A stretch of 64,000 nucleotides of DNA, taken from Streptomyces sp. CB01201 (GTDB lineage: Bacteria; Actinomycetota; Actinomycetes; Streptomycetales; Streptomycetaceae). Location: contig NZ_NNBJ01000003.1 in assembly GCF_002803085.1 (NCBI RefSeq), positions 149,743-213,742 on the forward strand, given 5' to 3'. Shown one piece after another: positions 10,466 through 18,726 of this stretch (position 1 is its first letter; the number at the start of each line of letters is the position of its first letter). Both the position numbers and the translations under genes were made by a program. Under the pieces are notes generated by a model. It made no database searches and was not told where the DNA came from. It saw nothing but the letters and a program-made list of their open reading frames with translations.

Positions 10466-11406
10466 TCGCGCCCCATGTCCCGGTGTACGACGACGGTCTC
10501 GATCCCCTCGGAGGCGAGGCGGGCGGCGAGCTTCTCGGACATGGCGACCGAGCGGTGCTTGCCGCCGGTGCAGCCCACTGCGATCGTCACGTACCGCTTG
10601 CCCTCGCGGCGGTAGCCCGTCGCGATCAGCTGGAGCAGCTCGCTGTACTGGTCGAGGAACTCCTTGGCGCCCGGCTGGTTGAAGACATAGCCCGACACCT
10701 CCTCGTTGAGGCCGGTGAAGGGACGCAGCTCCGGCACCCAGTGCGGGTTCGGCAGGAAGCGGCAGTCGACCACCAGGTCCGCGTCGACCGGCAGGCCGTA
10801 CTTGTAGCCGAACGACATCACCGTGGCCCGCAGCTCCGGCTCCTCGTCGCCCGCGAACTGGGCGTCCATCTTGGCGCGCAGCTCGTGGACGTTGAGGCTG
10901 GAGGTGTCGATCACCAGGTCGGCGTCGCCGCGCAGCTCGCGCAGCAGCTCGCGCTCGGCGGCGATGCCGTCGACGATCCGGCCGTCGCCCTGGAGCGGGT
11001 GCGGCCGGCGCACCGACTCGAAGCGGCGCACCAGCGTGTCGTCGGAGGACTCCAGGAAGACGACCCGCCGGGTGACCTCCTTGGCGTCGAGGTCGGCGAG
11101 CGACTCGCGCAGGTTGTCGAAGAACCTGCGGCCGCGTACGTCGACGACGACGGCGATGCGGGCCACGTTGCCCTGGGAGCGGGCGCCGAGCTCCACCATG
11201 GTGGGGATCAGCGCGGGCGGCAGGTTGTCGACGACGAACCAGCCGAGGTCCTCCAGGCACTTGGCGGCGGTGCTGCGCCCGGCGCCCGACATTCCGGAGA
11301 TGATCACCAGCTCGGGGATGGGCGCATCGGCCCCGCCGGCCTCGATCGTCGTGCCCGTACTCACGTGTGCTCCCGCTTCTCGGTCTTCGTCGTGCTGGTC
11401 GGTCAT
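10462..11406 (-). CDS. rapZ: RNase adapter / nucleotide-binding protein RapZ
   Basis: RapZ (YvcJ) proteins are P-loop ATPase/GTPases. In E. coli RapZ guides RNase E to the small RNA GlmZ; the role in Streptomyces is not established. The 314-residue protein shows the Walker A motif GMSGAGRST at residues 38-46. The C-terminal half has the conserved FGYKYGLP and [10 protein letters not shown] motifs. A 30-residue N-terminal extension rich in acidic and small residues precedes the core. Its ATG overlaps the uvrC stop by 4 bp and its own stop overlaps yvcK. Confidence 0.95.
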   Translation of the reverse strand: MTDQHDEDREAGAHVSTGTTIEAGGADAPIPELVIISGMSGAGRSTAAKCLEDLGWFVVDNLPPALIPTMVELGARSQGNVARIAVVVDVRGRRFFDNLRESLADLDAKEVTRRVVFLESSDDTLVRRFESVRRPHPLQGDGRIVDGIAAERELLRELRGDADLVIDTSSLNVHELRAKMDAQFAGDEEPELRATVMSFGYKYGLPVDADLVVDCRFLPNPHWVPELRPFTGLNEEVSGYVFNQPGAKEFLDQYSELLQLIATGYRREGKRYVTIAVGCTGGKHRSVAMSEKLAARLASEGIETVVVHRDMGRE

Positions 11407-13625
11407 GTCGTGCTGCCCCCGTCGTCCTCTTCCATGATCTCTCCTGTCGCCGTGTTGACGGCGGGTGCGGCCGGGACCGCTTCGGCGAGGGCCGCGGCAA
11501 CGGTCTCGGCCGTCTTGCGGCCTATGCCGGGGACCTCGCAGATCTCGTCGATTGTCGCCGACCGGAGCTTCTTCACCGAGCCGAAATGCTTGATCAGAGC
11601 CTGTTTGCGGGTGTCGCCGAGGCCGGGCACGGCATCCAGCGGGCCCGCCTTGAAGCGCTTCGTCCGTTTGGCCCTCTGGTAGGTGATGGCGAAGCGGTGG
11701 GCCTCGTCACGCACCCGCTGGAGCAGATAGAGCCCCTCACTGGAGCGGGGCAGCACCACCGGGTCGTCCTCCTCGGGCACCCAGACCTCTTCCAGGCGCT
11801 TGGCGAGCCCGCACACCGCGATGTCGTCGATGCCCAGCTCGTCCAGGGCCCGCTTGGCCGCGGCGACCTGCGGCTGGCCGCCGTCGACGACGAGCAGCTG
11901 CGGGGGGTAGGCGAAGCGCTTGGGCCGCCCGTCCTCCTCCTGGAACGCGGACACCTCCCCGGACACCGGTCCGGACAGGCCGTCGTCGCCTCGGCCGGGT
12001 ACGGGGGCGGGTGCGGCGGCCGCGGTGGCTGCGGGCGCGGGTACGAGGGCTGCGGGCGCGGACGGGCCGTGCTCCTGGCCGAGCGGCCCGGCGGACTCCT
12101 GGCCGAGCGGCCCGGCGGACTCCTGGCCGGGGGCCCCATCGGGCTCTCCGGGGGCCTCCCCGGGCACCTGGCCGGCGGCCTCCCCGGTCACCGGGCCGTC
12201 CTCCTCGCCCCACTCCCCCGTGCGCGCCTGCTCGGCGAGATAGCGCTTGAAGCGGCGGCTGATGACCTCGTGCATCGACCGGACGTCGTCCTGGCCCTCG
12301 AAGCCCTTGATCTGGAAGCGCCGGTATTCGCTCTTGCGGGCCAGGCCGTCCTCGAAGACCACCATGGACGCCACCACGTCGTCGCCCTGGAGGTGGGAGA
12401 TGTCGAAGCACTCGATGCGCAGCGGCGCGCTGTCCAGCTCCAGGGCGGAGGCGATCTCCTCCAGGGCCCGCGAGCGTGTCGTCAGGTCGGAGGCGCGCTT
12501 GGTCTTGTGCAGCGTGAGGGCCTGCTGGGCGTTGCGTGCGACCGTCACCATCAGGGCCTTCTTGTCGCCGCGCTGCGGAATGCGCAGCGAGACATTGGAG
12601 CCGCGCCGGCTCGCCAGCCAGCCGCTCACCGCGTCGGCGTCCTCGGGCAGCGCCGGGACGAGGACCTCCTTCGGCACCGAGTCGCCCGTCTCCTCGCCGT
12701 ACAGCTGCTGGAGCGCGTGCTCGACCAGGCCCGCGGTGTCGACCGCCTCGACCTTGTCGGTGACCCAGCCGCGCTGGCCGCGGACCCGGCCGCCGCGCAC
12801 GTGGAAGATCTGGACGGCCGCCTCCAGCTCGTCCTCCGCGACCGCGATGAGGTCGGCGTCGGTGGCGTCGTTGAAGACGATCGCGTTCTTCTCCAGGGCC
12901 TTCTTGAGCGCCCCCAGGTCGTCGCGCAGCCGGGCCGCCCGCTCGTACTCCATGTCCTCGGCCGCGGCCATCATCTGCTGCTCGATGCGGCGCAGGTACG
13001 CGCCGGTGCGGCCGGCCATGAAGTCGCAGAAGTCCTCGGCCAGTTCGCGGTGTTCCTCGGGGGTGACGCAGGCGACACAGGGGGCCGCGCACTTGCCGAT
13101 GTAGCCGAGCAGACAGGGCCGGCCGATCTGCGCCGAGCGCTTGAACACGCCCGCGGAACAGGTGCGTACCGGGAAGACGCGGAGCATCAGGTCGACCGTC
13201 TCGCGGATCGCCCAGGCGTGCCCGTACGGGCCGAAGTAGCGCACGCCCTTCTTCTTGGCGCCCCGCATGACCTGGACCCGGGGGAACTCCTCGTTCATCG
13301 TCACCGCGAGGTAGGGATAGCTCTTGTCGTCGCGGTACTTGACGTTGAAGCGGGGGTCGAACTCCTTGATCCAGGAGTATTCGAGCTGGAGCGCCTCGAC
13401 TTCGGTGGCCACGACGGTCCACTCCACGGCCGCGGCCGTGGTGACCATGGTGGCGGTGCGCGGGTGCAGACTCGTCAACGGCTGGAAGTAGTTGGCGAGC
13501 CGCTGCCGCAGGGACTTCGCCTTCCCGACGTAGATCACCCGGCGGTGCTCGTCGCGGAATTTGTAGACCCCCGGCGAGTCGGGGATCTGTCCCGGCTTGG
13601 GGCGGTAGCTGGAGGGGTCTGCCAT
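11403..13625 (-). CDS. uvrC: Excinuclease ABC subunit C, with long low-complexity insert
   Basis: UvrC makes both incisions in nucleotide excision repair after UvrA/UvrB locate damage. From the ATG at 13625 it has 740 residues, about 100 more than usual. The order is: GIY-YIG nuclease (GVYKF...[11 protein letters not shown], about residues 19-40), cysteine cluster (about 156-186), UVR motif (about 210-245), RNase H-like nuclease (CFDISH with D408; VVDGG with D581) and C-terminal double helix-hairpin-helix. An insert at about residues 469-566 is Gly/Pro/Glu/Ala-rich and contains an 8-residue repeat. It splits the second nuclease domain between its catalytic aspartates. It heads the uvrC-rapZ-yvcK-whiA unit. 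Confidence 0.97.
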   Translation of the reverse strand: MADPSSYRPKPGQIPDSPGVYKFRDEHRRVIYVGKAKSLRQRLANYFQPLTSLHPRTATMVTTAAAVEWTVVATEVEALQLEYSWIKEFDPRFNVKYRDDKSYPYLAVTMNEEFPRVQVMRGAKKKGVRYFGPYGHAWAIRETVDLMLRVFPVRTCSAGVFKRSAQIGRPCLLGYIGKCAAPCVACVTPEEHRELAEDFCDFMAGRTGAYLRRIEQQMMAAAEDMEYERAARLRDDLGALKKALEKNAIVFNDATDADLIAVAEDELEAAVQIFHVRGGRVRGQRGWVTDKVEAVDTAGLVEHALQQLYGEETGDSVPKEVLVPALPEDADAVSGWLASRRGSNVSLRIPQRGDKKALMVTVARNAQQALTLHKTKRASDLTTRSRALEEIASALELDSAPLRIECFDISHLQGDDVVASMVVFEDGLARKSEYRRFQIKGFEGQDDVRSMHEVISRRFKRYLAEQARTGEWGEEDGPVTGEAAGQVPGEAPGEPDGAPGQESAGPLGQESAGPLGQEHGPSAPAALVPAPAATAAAAPAPVPGRGDDGLSGPVSGEVSAFQEEDGRPKRFAYPPQLLVVDGGQPQVAAAKRALDELGIDDIAVCGLAKRLEEVWVPEEDDPVVLPRSSEGLYLLQRVRDEAHRFAITYQRAKRTKRFKAGPLDAVPGLGDTRKQALIKHFGSVKKLRSATIDEICEVPGIGRKTAETVAAALAEAVPAAPAVNTATGEIMEEDDGGSTT
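12072..12131 (-). repeat. 24-bp tandem repeat inside uvrC
   Basis: About 2.5 near-identical copies of a 24-bp unit encode the octapeptide QESAGPLG in the uvrC linker. The in-frame period means copy number can change without disrupting the gene. Confidence 0.8.
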
Positions 13626-13688
13626 GGCCACCACCCTACTGGCGGGCGCTGACAACGCGGCGTCCCCGGGGCGTCCCCCCGCCAAACC

Positions 13689-13850
13689 CTGGGGCTCCGT
13701 CCCGGACCCCGTTCGCGCCTTGAGGGCGCTCGTCCTCAAACTCCCCCAAGGCCTTAAGGGCCAGGGGACCCCCATGACGGGCTGAAGATGCCCGGGGCGG
13801 GCCGGCCCAAGGCATTCGGGGTCACCTACAGGGGCGCGGGGAACTGCGCG
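13689..13850. repeat. Left arm of long inverted repeat flanking the uvrC-uvrA segment
   Basis: The 437-bp spacer upstream of uvrC (13626-14062) holds no gene. Its segment 13689-13850 matches 18499-18667 in reverse complement along almost its whole length. Shared blocks are the GGGGCTCCG end, a CTCAAACTCCCCCAAGG block, CCCTTAAGG-type palindromes, CCCATGACGGGCT and GGGGCGCGGGGAACTGCGC. I estimate better than 80% identity by eye. Such intergenic elements recur in Streptomyces genomes and their role is unclear. Confidence 0.75.
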
Positions 13851-13966
13851 AACGACCACGCACGGTGGACGGACGAAAACGGGGTTGTCAGGGGCGCGGG
13901 GAACTGCGCGAACGACCCCCGCGATCCACGGACGAAGTCGGCTTCAGGGGGCGCGGGGAACTGCGC
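13831..13966. repeat. Three copies of GGGGCGCGGGGAACTGCGC element (left cluster)
   Basis: The 19-mer GGGGCGCGGGGAACTGCGC starts at 13831, 13891 and 13947, about 56-60 bp apart. The sequence between copies is also partly repeated (AACGACC, GGACGAA). The right-hand cluster at 18380-18519 holds the same element in opposite orientation. Confidence 0.85.
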
Positions 13967-14062
13967 GACGGGTCAGGCCGGGGCTGGGGGTGGCAGGGGC
14001 CGGAGCCCGGGAGGCGAGCCGGTGCGGGGAGGTGGCATGGGGACCCCGCACCGGCCCGAGGG

Positions 14063-14905
14063 CTAGCCCCGCGCGGCCGCGCGGCGGCGCCGCACGGCCG
14101 CCCCCGTCAGCCCGAGCACAAGCAGCGCGCCCCCGCCCGCCACGGCGGCGGTCACCATCGGGGCGCCGTCGTCGTGCCGGGCGGCCGCGACGGCCGCGGC
14201 CTGGGCCGCCTGGGCCCGGGTCTCCGCCGGCGTCTCGGCGTAGCCGCCCGCCTTGCCCGAGCGGTCGTACGCCGAGCCGGGCAGCTTGTCCCCGTACGCC
14301 GTGGCGACGCGCTTCTGATAGGCCGCGAGCGTGGTGCCGCCCGCGCCGACCGCCTTGACGGCGTCCTCGTCGAGGGGCAGCACCGTGCTGCCCTTCTCCA
14401 CGTACCAGGCGTTGATCTGCGGCTCCTGGAACACGGTGCCGCCGGGGAGCTTCGCGGCGCCGGCCGCCGCGTAGCGGGTCTCGTCGTCTCCGGTGGCTAT
14501 GTTGACCACCTGCCAGGACGAGCCCTGCTTGACCGTCCACAGCGAGGCCTTCTGGCCGTCCGAGGAGACGGCCGTGGAGGCGAGGTATTCCAGCTGTGCG
14601 ACGGGGGCGCCCGGCTTCCCCGCGACGAAGCCCGGGGAGAGCGTGTAGACGGGCACGGCGTCGCCCTGGATGTGCGGGGCGGCCGCCTTGAGCGCGACCT
14701 TGCCGTCCCGCGCGAAGAAGCGGGAGAGCGTGTCGAGGGTGGCGGGAGCGGACGCGGCCCGGCCGGCCGCGGCCCTGGAGTCGGCGGAGGCGAGCGGCGC
14801 TTGGTCGGCGAACGCGCCCGGGGCCGCGAGGCCGACGAGCGCCGCGGCGACGACGGCGGGTACGACGGCCGTGGGTGCGAGGCGGGTCAACTTCATCGTC
14901 GTCAC
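14063..14905 (-). CDS. Secreted, C-terminally membrane-anchored protein of unknown function
   Basis: I do not recognise a domain in this ~280-residue protein. It has a Sec signal (about residues 5-33 from the GTG at 14905) and a long extracellular region. It ends in one hydrophobic helix (about 249-270) followed by a basic tail, RRRRAAARG, so it should be anchored by its C-terminus with the body outside. The GTG start overlaps the stop of the upstream papain-like protease gene as GTGA, and an internal ATG lies 9 bp further in. The 4-bp overlap implies translational coupling with the protease. It may be a partner, substrate or regulator of it; that is inference from position only. Confidence 0.75.
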   Translation of the reverse strand: MTTMKLTRLAPTAVVPAVVAAALVGLAAPGAFADQAPLASADSRAAAGRAASAPATLDTLSRFFARDGKVALKAAAPHIQGDAVPVYTLSPGFVAGKPGAPVAQLEYLASTAVSSDGQKASLWTVKQGSSWQVVNIATGDDETRYAAAGAAKLPGGTVFQEPQINAWYVEKGSTVLPLDEDAVKAVGAGGTTLAAYQKRVATAYGDKLPGSAYDRSGKAGGYAETPAETRAQAAQAAAVAAARHDDGAPMVTAAVAGGGALLVLGLTGAAVRRRRAAARG

Positions 14906-15510
14906 GCCCCGATCCGGTACAGCGAGTGGGTCCAGGAGAAGGAGTTGTTGCTGACGTACCAGTCGTGCGAGGCCCAGTTGTAGCGGGTGCTGGAGGGCCA
15001 CGGGTCGCCCCAGTACACCCAGCTGCTGGCGTCGTCGTAGCCGTACAGGACGTGCATGTGACCGCCGCCGCTGGACCACTGGATGCGGGTCTCGATCGGG
15101 CGGTTGCTGTTGATCTCGGTCTGCACGGTCGAATAGCGCAGCCAACCGGTCACATAGGAGCCCGAGTTGATGCCGGCCCAGTTCAGGGCGTTCTGCACAT
15201 TGCCCAGGTCCGCCTGCCAGTTGGGGCAGTCGTAGCCCTGCGCCCGGCCGAAGGCCGCGTTGCAGAACTGGTTCTGGGTGTAGTTGCGGCCGAACCAGGT
15301 GGCGATGGTGTTTCCGCTGCCGGCCCAGCACCAGTTGTCCTTCTGCTGGGACTGCATGGTGATGTTGAGCCGCTTGGAGCTCGCCGCGGCGGCTGCGGCG
15401 GGCACCGGCTTGTCGTTGTGCGGGGCGGCGGTGGCCGTTGCCGTGGGGGCGGCAAACAGGGCCGCCACCACGAGGGTGAGGGCGGACAGCCGTCTCTTCT
15501 TGCTGCGCAT
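14902..15510 (-). CDS. Secreted papain-like cysteine protease (C39/C70-like)
   Basis: This 202-residue exported protein begins with a Sec signal (MRSKKRRLSALTLVVAALFA). The mature part is a small papain-like fold with oxyanion Q56, nucleophile C61 in NWCWAGSG, a histidine in GGHMHVLYGYDD (H151 or H153) and D169 in YWGDPW. The spacing fits bacterial AvrRpt2/staphopain-type (peptidase C70/C39-like) proteases. Two further cysteines (C83, C95) may form a disulfide. No inhibitory propeptide of normal size is visible. It is followed with a 4-bp overlap by a membrane-anchored protein, suggesting a two-gene surface protease unit. Confidence 0.8.
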   Translation of the reverse strand: MRSKKRRLSALTLVVAALFAAPTATATAAPHNDKPVPAAAAAASSKRLNITMQSQQKDNWCWAGSGNTIATWFGRNYTQNQFCNAAFGRAQGYDCPNWQADLGNVQNALNWAGINSGSYVTGWLRYSTVQTEINSNRPIETRIQWSSGGGHMHVLYGYDDASSWVYWGDPWPSSTRYNWASHDWYVSNNSFSWTHSLYRIGA

Positions 15511-15635
15511 CGCGTTCCTCCCATGGCGGGGTGGGGGGGTTGGGGATGGTGGAGGACCGCGTCCGGACGCTTGTGATCGAGCATCGGCCGTTGTCGAGAA
15601 CAGGTCAACGCGCTTCAATGCGGGGTGAGCCGCGG

Positions 15636-15736
15636 GTGTGAACGCAGTGGCCGGAGTGTGAACAACTCCTTCCCCGCCACCAGGTTTTCCCCGACCTGTC
15701 GCCGCCCCGCGTCCACCCCCCACCGTGAACGTTCAC
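15636..15736 (+). promoter_or_regulatory. Candidate operator: GTGAAC palindrome and direct repeats
   Basis: A perfect 12-bp palindrome, GTGAACGTTCAC, lies at 15725-15736, 13 bp before the start codon of the HTH gene at 15750. Two direct GTGTGAAC repeats lie upstream at 15636 and 15656, exactly 20 bp (two helical turns) apart. The arrangement suggests an autoregulatory site for the adjacent HTH protein, or a site shared with the divergent protease operon. Confidence 0.45.
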
Positions 15737-15749
15737 TGAGGAGTCCCCC

Positions 15750-16673
15750 ATGCTCCACTCCGAGGCCGACCTGAAGCAGGCGCTGCACACCGGCCCCTTC
15801 CACCTGGCGCTGCGCGCCGCGCTCTCCGTACGGGGCCTGCCGCTCCAGCGGGTCCAGCACCATCTCGCCGGGCGCGGCATCAAAGTCGGTGTCACCAGCC
15901 TGAGTTACTGGCAGCAGGGCGCGCGCCGGCCGCAGCGCCCGGAGTCGCTGCGCGCGGTGCGCGGGCTCGAAGAGGTGCTGGGCCTGCCCGCGAACTCCCT
16001 GCTGCGGCTGCTCGACGACGCCACGGTGGCCGATGTCGAGCGGCCCGCCGGTCGCTCGTACCGCTCGCTCGTCGAGGCGTCGGGAGTGGTGGAGCAGCTG
16101 ATCGCCGGCCTGGAGACGCCGGTCGACGGCGGTCTGCACACCGTCGGGCACCACGAACGCATCCGCATCGGCGCGGCCCGGGAACTGCGCGGCCGCGACT
16201 CGCAGCACGTCGTACGGGCCCATCGCGACGGCGTCGACCGCTATCTCGCCATCCACCGCGGGGACGCCGGCTGCGATCCGGCCCGGGTCGAGGTGCGCGC
16301 GGGCGAGAACTGCCGCACCGGCCGGATCCGCTGGGACGCCACCACCGGCGTCCTGGTCGCCGAGCTGCTCTTCGACACCAGGCTGCGGGCCGGCGAAACC
16401 TACCTGTTCGGGTACGGCTTCGAGGACGGCACGGGCGGCCCCAGCCGGGAGTACGTACGCGGCTTCGCCTTCGCCGGCGGACAGTACGTACTCCAGGTGC
16501 GGTTCGACGAACAGGCCCTGCCGGCCCGCTGCCGCCGCTTCGCGCAGACCTCCACGGGCGCCACCCGCTCAGGCCGCAGCGACCTCACCCTCAGCGGCCG
16601 GCACCGCTCGGTGCACCTGGTGGAGCAGGGGGTGCGGCCGGGGATCCTGGGGATCGACTGGGACTGGGAGTGA
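15750..16673 (+). CDS. XRE-like helix-turn-helix protein with C-terminal sensor-like domain
   Basis: This 307-residue protein has an N-terminal DNA-binding domain (about residues 15-80) that looks XRE-like. LSVRGLPLQRVQHHLAGRGIKVGVTSLSYW corresponds to the turn and recognition helices and is followed by LEEVLGLP. The remaining ~220 residues are beta-rich and contain GENCRTGRIRWD and a hydrophobic YLFGYGFEDG stretch. I do not recognise a ligand-binding family there. It is divergent from the protease operon, with a GTGAACGTTCAC palindrome just before its start. It is likely a local transcription regulator. Its targets are unknown. Confidence 0.65.
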   Translation: MLHSEADLKQALHTGPFHLALRAALSVRGLPLQRVQHHLAGRGIKVGVTSLSYWQQGARRPQRPESLRAVRGLEEVLGLPANSLLRLLDDATVADVERPAGRSYRSLVEASGVVEQLIAGLETPVDGGLHTVGHHERIRIGAARELRGRDSQHVVRAHRDGVDRYLAIHRGDAGCDPARVEVRAGENCRTGRIRWDATTGVLVAELLFDTRLRAGETYLFGYGFEDGTGGPSREYVRGFAFAGGQYVLQVRFDEQALPARCRRFAQTSTGATRSGRSDLTLSGRHRSVHLVEQGVRPGILGIDWDWE

Positions 16674-16781
16674 GTCCCGGCGGATGGGGTGCGGGACGGG
16701 ACGGAGGAGTCACGCACGCGTCGGGCGGAGGCGTTACGCGCGCGTCGGGCGGAGGGGATACGCGTGCCTCAGACGGAGGGG

Positions 16782-17210
16782 TTACGCGTCGGGGCCCGCC
16801 ACCAGCTGGCCGTCCTTGAGCTTCACCGGCACCGAGGGCAGCGGCACGGTGGCCGGGCCCTGCACGGGCTTGCCGGTCATCACATTGAAGCGGCTGCCGT
16901 GGCAGGGGCAGTTCGCGTGGCCGTCCTCGATCTTCTCCAGGAGACAGCCGGCGTGCGTGCACTGGGCGCTGAACGCCTTGTACTCGCCCTTCGCCGGGCA
17001 GCACACCATGACGCGCTGCTCGCGGTAGAGCTTGGCGCCGCCGACGGGCACGGCGTCGGGCGTGCCGAGCGGTTCGGGGGCGGTGGGGGTGGGCGTCTCG
17101 GCGTGGCCGAGCTTGGAGTCGGTGGAGCAGGCGGCCACGCCGACCCCTGCGGCCCCGGCGAGGGCGGCGCCTTTCAGCACGGTACGACGGGCGGCGGGCT
17201 GGCCGGTCAT
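16782..17210 (-). CDS. Tat-exported Rieske [2Fe-2S] protein
   Basis: This small (142-residue) periplasmic-side electron-transfer protein has a twin-arginine signal, ARRTVLKG, at residues 7-14. A possible lipobox cysteine, C28, sits in GVAACST. The Rieske cluster ligands are C84 and H86 in CTHAGC and C101 and H104 in CPCHG, with C89 and C103 placed for the usual disulfide. It lacks the long transmembrane region of cytochrome bc1 Rieske subunits, so it is a stand-alone member. I picked the ATG at 17210 because it places the RR motif correctly. No partner oxidase or reductase is adjacent. Confidence 0.9.
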   Translation of the reverse strand: MTGQPAARRTVLKGAALAGAAGVGVAACSTDSKLGHAETPTPTAPEPLGTPDAVPVGGAKLYREQRVMVCCPAKGEYKAFSAQCTHAGCLLEKIEDGHANCPCHGSRFNVMTGKPVQGPATVPLPSVPVKLKDGQLVAGPDA

Positions 17211-17390
17211 GGGCTGTCTCCACTGATCACTGGTCTTGTCCGGGGTTCGGCCGTCCGCACGCCGAGCCGGCCGCGGCAACCGACCCGGGTTGCGTCATCG
17301 ACGATACCGGCGCAGATCGGCCACCCCGCGCCGGGGCTCGTCCTGCGGCCGGCTGCCCGCGCGGGCGTGGGATGGGTTACGTTCTGGGCC

Positions 17391-18284
17391 GTGATCGTCG
17401 TCGCCGGAGAGTCCCTCATCGACCTGGTCCCACAGCATCCCGAGGATCCGCTGGGGCCGCTCGCGCCACGGCCCGGGGGCGGCCCGTACAACACCGCGGT
17501 GGCCCTGGGCCGGCTCGGCTCGGGGGCCGCGTTCTGCTCACGGGTCTCCGCGGACGGCTTCGGCGAGGCCCTCCTGGGCGGGCTGCGCGCGGCCGGGGTG
17601 GACACGTCCCTGGTGCAGCGCGGCCCGGAGCCCACGACGCTCGCCGTGGCGACGCTGGGGCCGGACGGCTCGGCGGGCTACGGCTTCTACGCGGACGGCA
17701 CCGCGGACCGCCTCTTCACTCTGCCCCCTCAACTCCCGCCCGGGACAACGGCGTTGGCGCTCGGCACCTGCTCCCTGGTCCTGGAACCGGGCGCGACCGC
17801 CTACGAGGCACTGCTGCGCAGGGAGTCGTCGCGGGGACTGCTCACCCTCCTCGACCCCAACATCCGCCCCGCCCTGATCCCCGACCCCGATGCCTACCGG
17901 GCCCGCTTCCGCGGCTGGCTGCCGTACGTCTCCCTCCTGAAGCTCTCGGAGGAGGACGCCCGGTGGCTGGGCGGCACGCCCGAGGAGTGGCTGGCGGCGG
18001 GCCCGGCGGCAGTGGTCGTGACGCGCGGCTCGTCGGGCCTGACGGCGTACACGGCGGACGGCGCGGTGCACGCGGTGGCCGCCGAGCGGGTGGAGGTCGT
18101 GGACACGATCGGGGCGGGCGACACGGTGAACGCGGCGCTGCTGCACCACGTTCCGTCCGTGTCCGCCCTGGCGACGGCGGACTGGCCCCGGGTCCTTCGG
18201 TACGCGGCGAAGGCGGCGGCTCTGACCTGCGCACGGGAGGGGGCGCAGCCCCCCACGTCCGCGCAGTTGGAGCTACCCACCTGA
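17391..18284 (+). CDS. PfkB-family carbohydrate kinase
   Basis: This 297-residue ribokinase/fructokinase-like enzyme starts at a GTG at 17391 and reads VIVVAGESLIDL, the typical first strand. PfkB signature 1, GGGPYNTAVALGRLG, is at about 29-43. Signature 2, DTIGAGDTVNAALL, is at about 238-251, with catalytic D244 in the GAGD anion hole. It probably phosphorylates fructose or a related sugar, but PfkB substrates cannot be assigned by sequence alone. It is a single gene with the 60-bp repeat cluster behind it. Confidence 0.9.
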   Translation: MIVVAGESLIDLVPQHPEDPLGPLAPRPGGGPYNTAVALGRLGSGAAFCSRVSADGFGEALLGGLRAAGVDTSLVQRGPEPTTLAVATLGPDGSAGYGFYADGTADRLFTLPPQLPPGTTALALGTCSLVLEPGATAYEALLRRESSRGLLTLLDPNIRPALIPDPDAYRARFRGWLPYVSLLKLSEEDARWLGGTPEEWLAAGPAAVVVTRGSSGLTAYTADGAVHAVAAERVEVVDTIGAGDTVNAALLHHVPSVSALATADWPRVLRYAAKAAALTCAREGAQPPTSAQLELPT

Positions 18285-18379
18285 CCGCCCTCTGCCACGG
18301 CCCGGCTCCCCTGGGCGGCGGCCAGTGCGCGACTGCGCCGGCCGTGGGGTGGGTCTGGCGCGGGCACGACGTGGGTTTT

Positions 18380-18519
18380 GCGCAGTTCCCCGCGCCCCCG
18401 GTGGGTCCGCTTTCGGGCACCGGTCGTGCGTACCCGCTCGCGCAGTTCCCCGCGCCCCTGATCGGATCCGCTTTCGGGCGCCGGTCGTGCGTGCCCGCTC
18501 GCGCAGTTCCCCGCGCCCC
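18380..18519. repeat. Three ~60-bp tandem units with GCGCAGTTCCCCGCGCCCC
   Basis: The 19-mer GCGCAGTTCCCCGCGCCCC starts at 18380, 18440 and 18501. The intervening ~40 bp, with GGTCGTGCGT and CGCTTTCGGG, is also conserved, so the unit is ~60 bp. It is the reverse complement of the cluster at 13831-13966. It follows the PfkB kinase gene. No spacer diversity, leader or cas gene is present, so it is not a CRISPR array. Confidence 0.85.
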
Positions 18520-18667
18520 TGTAGGCGGCCCCGGATGACTTGGTGCTGGCCCGGGCAGGCATCCCCAGCCCGTCATGGGGGTCCCCCCCTTGGCCCTTAA
18601 GGCCTTGGGGAGTTTGAGGACGAGCGCCCTTAAGGCGCGATCGGGGTCTGGGGCGGAGCCCCAGGAC
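18499..18667. repeat. Right arm of long inverted repeat before uvrA
   Basis: The 442-bp gap between the PfkB gene and uvrA (18285-18726) contains no gene. Its part 18499-18667 mirrors 13689-13850, including GTCATGGGGGTCCCC, CCTTAAGGCC, GAGTTTGAGGACGAGCGCCC and GGGGCGGAGCCCCA. The last two lie 3' of uvrA on its strand and could form a hairpin acting as terminator. Confidence 0.75.
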
Positions 18668-18726
18668 AGCACCCCGCCCCCTCCCGCCCCCGGAGGGTTT
18701 AGGGAAGGGGCGGGGAGGGGCACAAC

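Noticed and set aside
18380..18519. CRISPR array
   Set aside because: Only three units with conserved instead of unique spacers, and no cas genes. The same element occurs inverted at 13831-13966.
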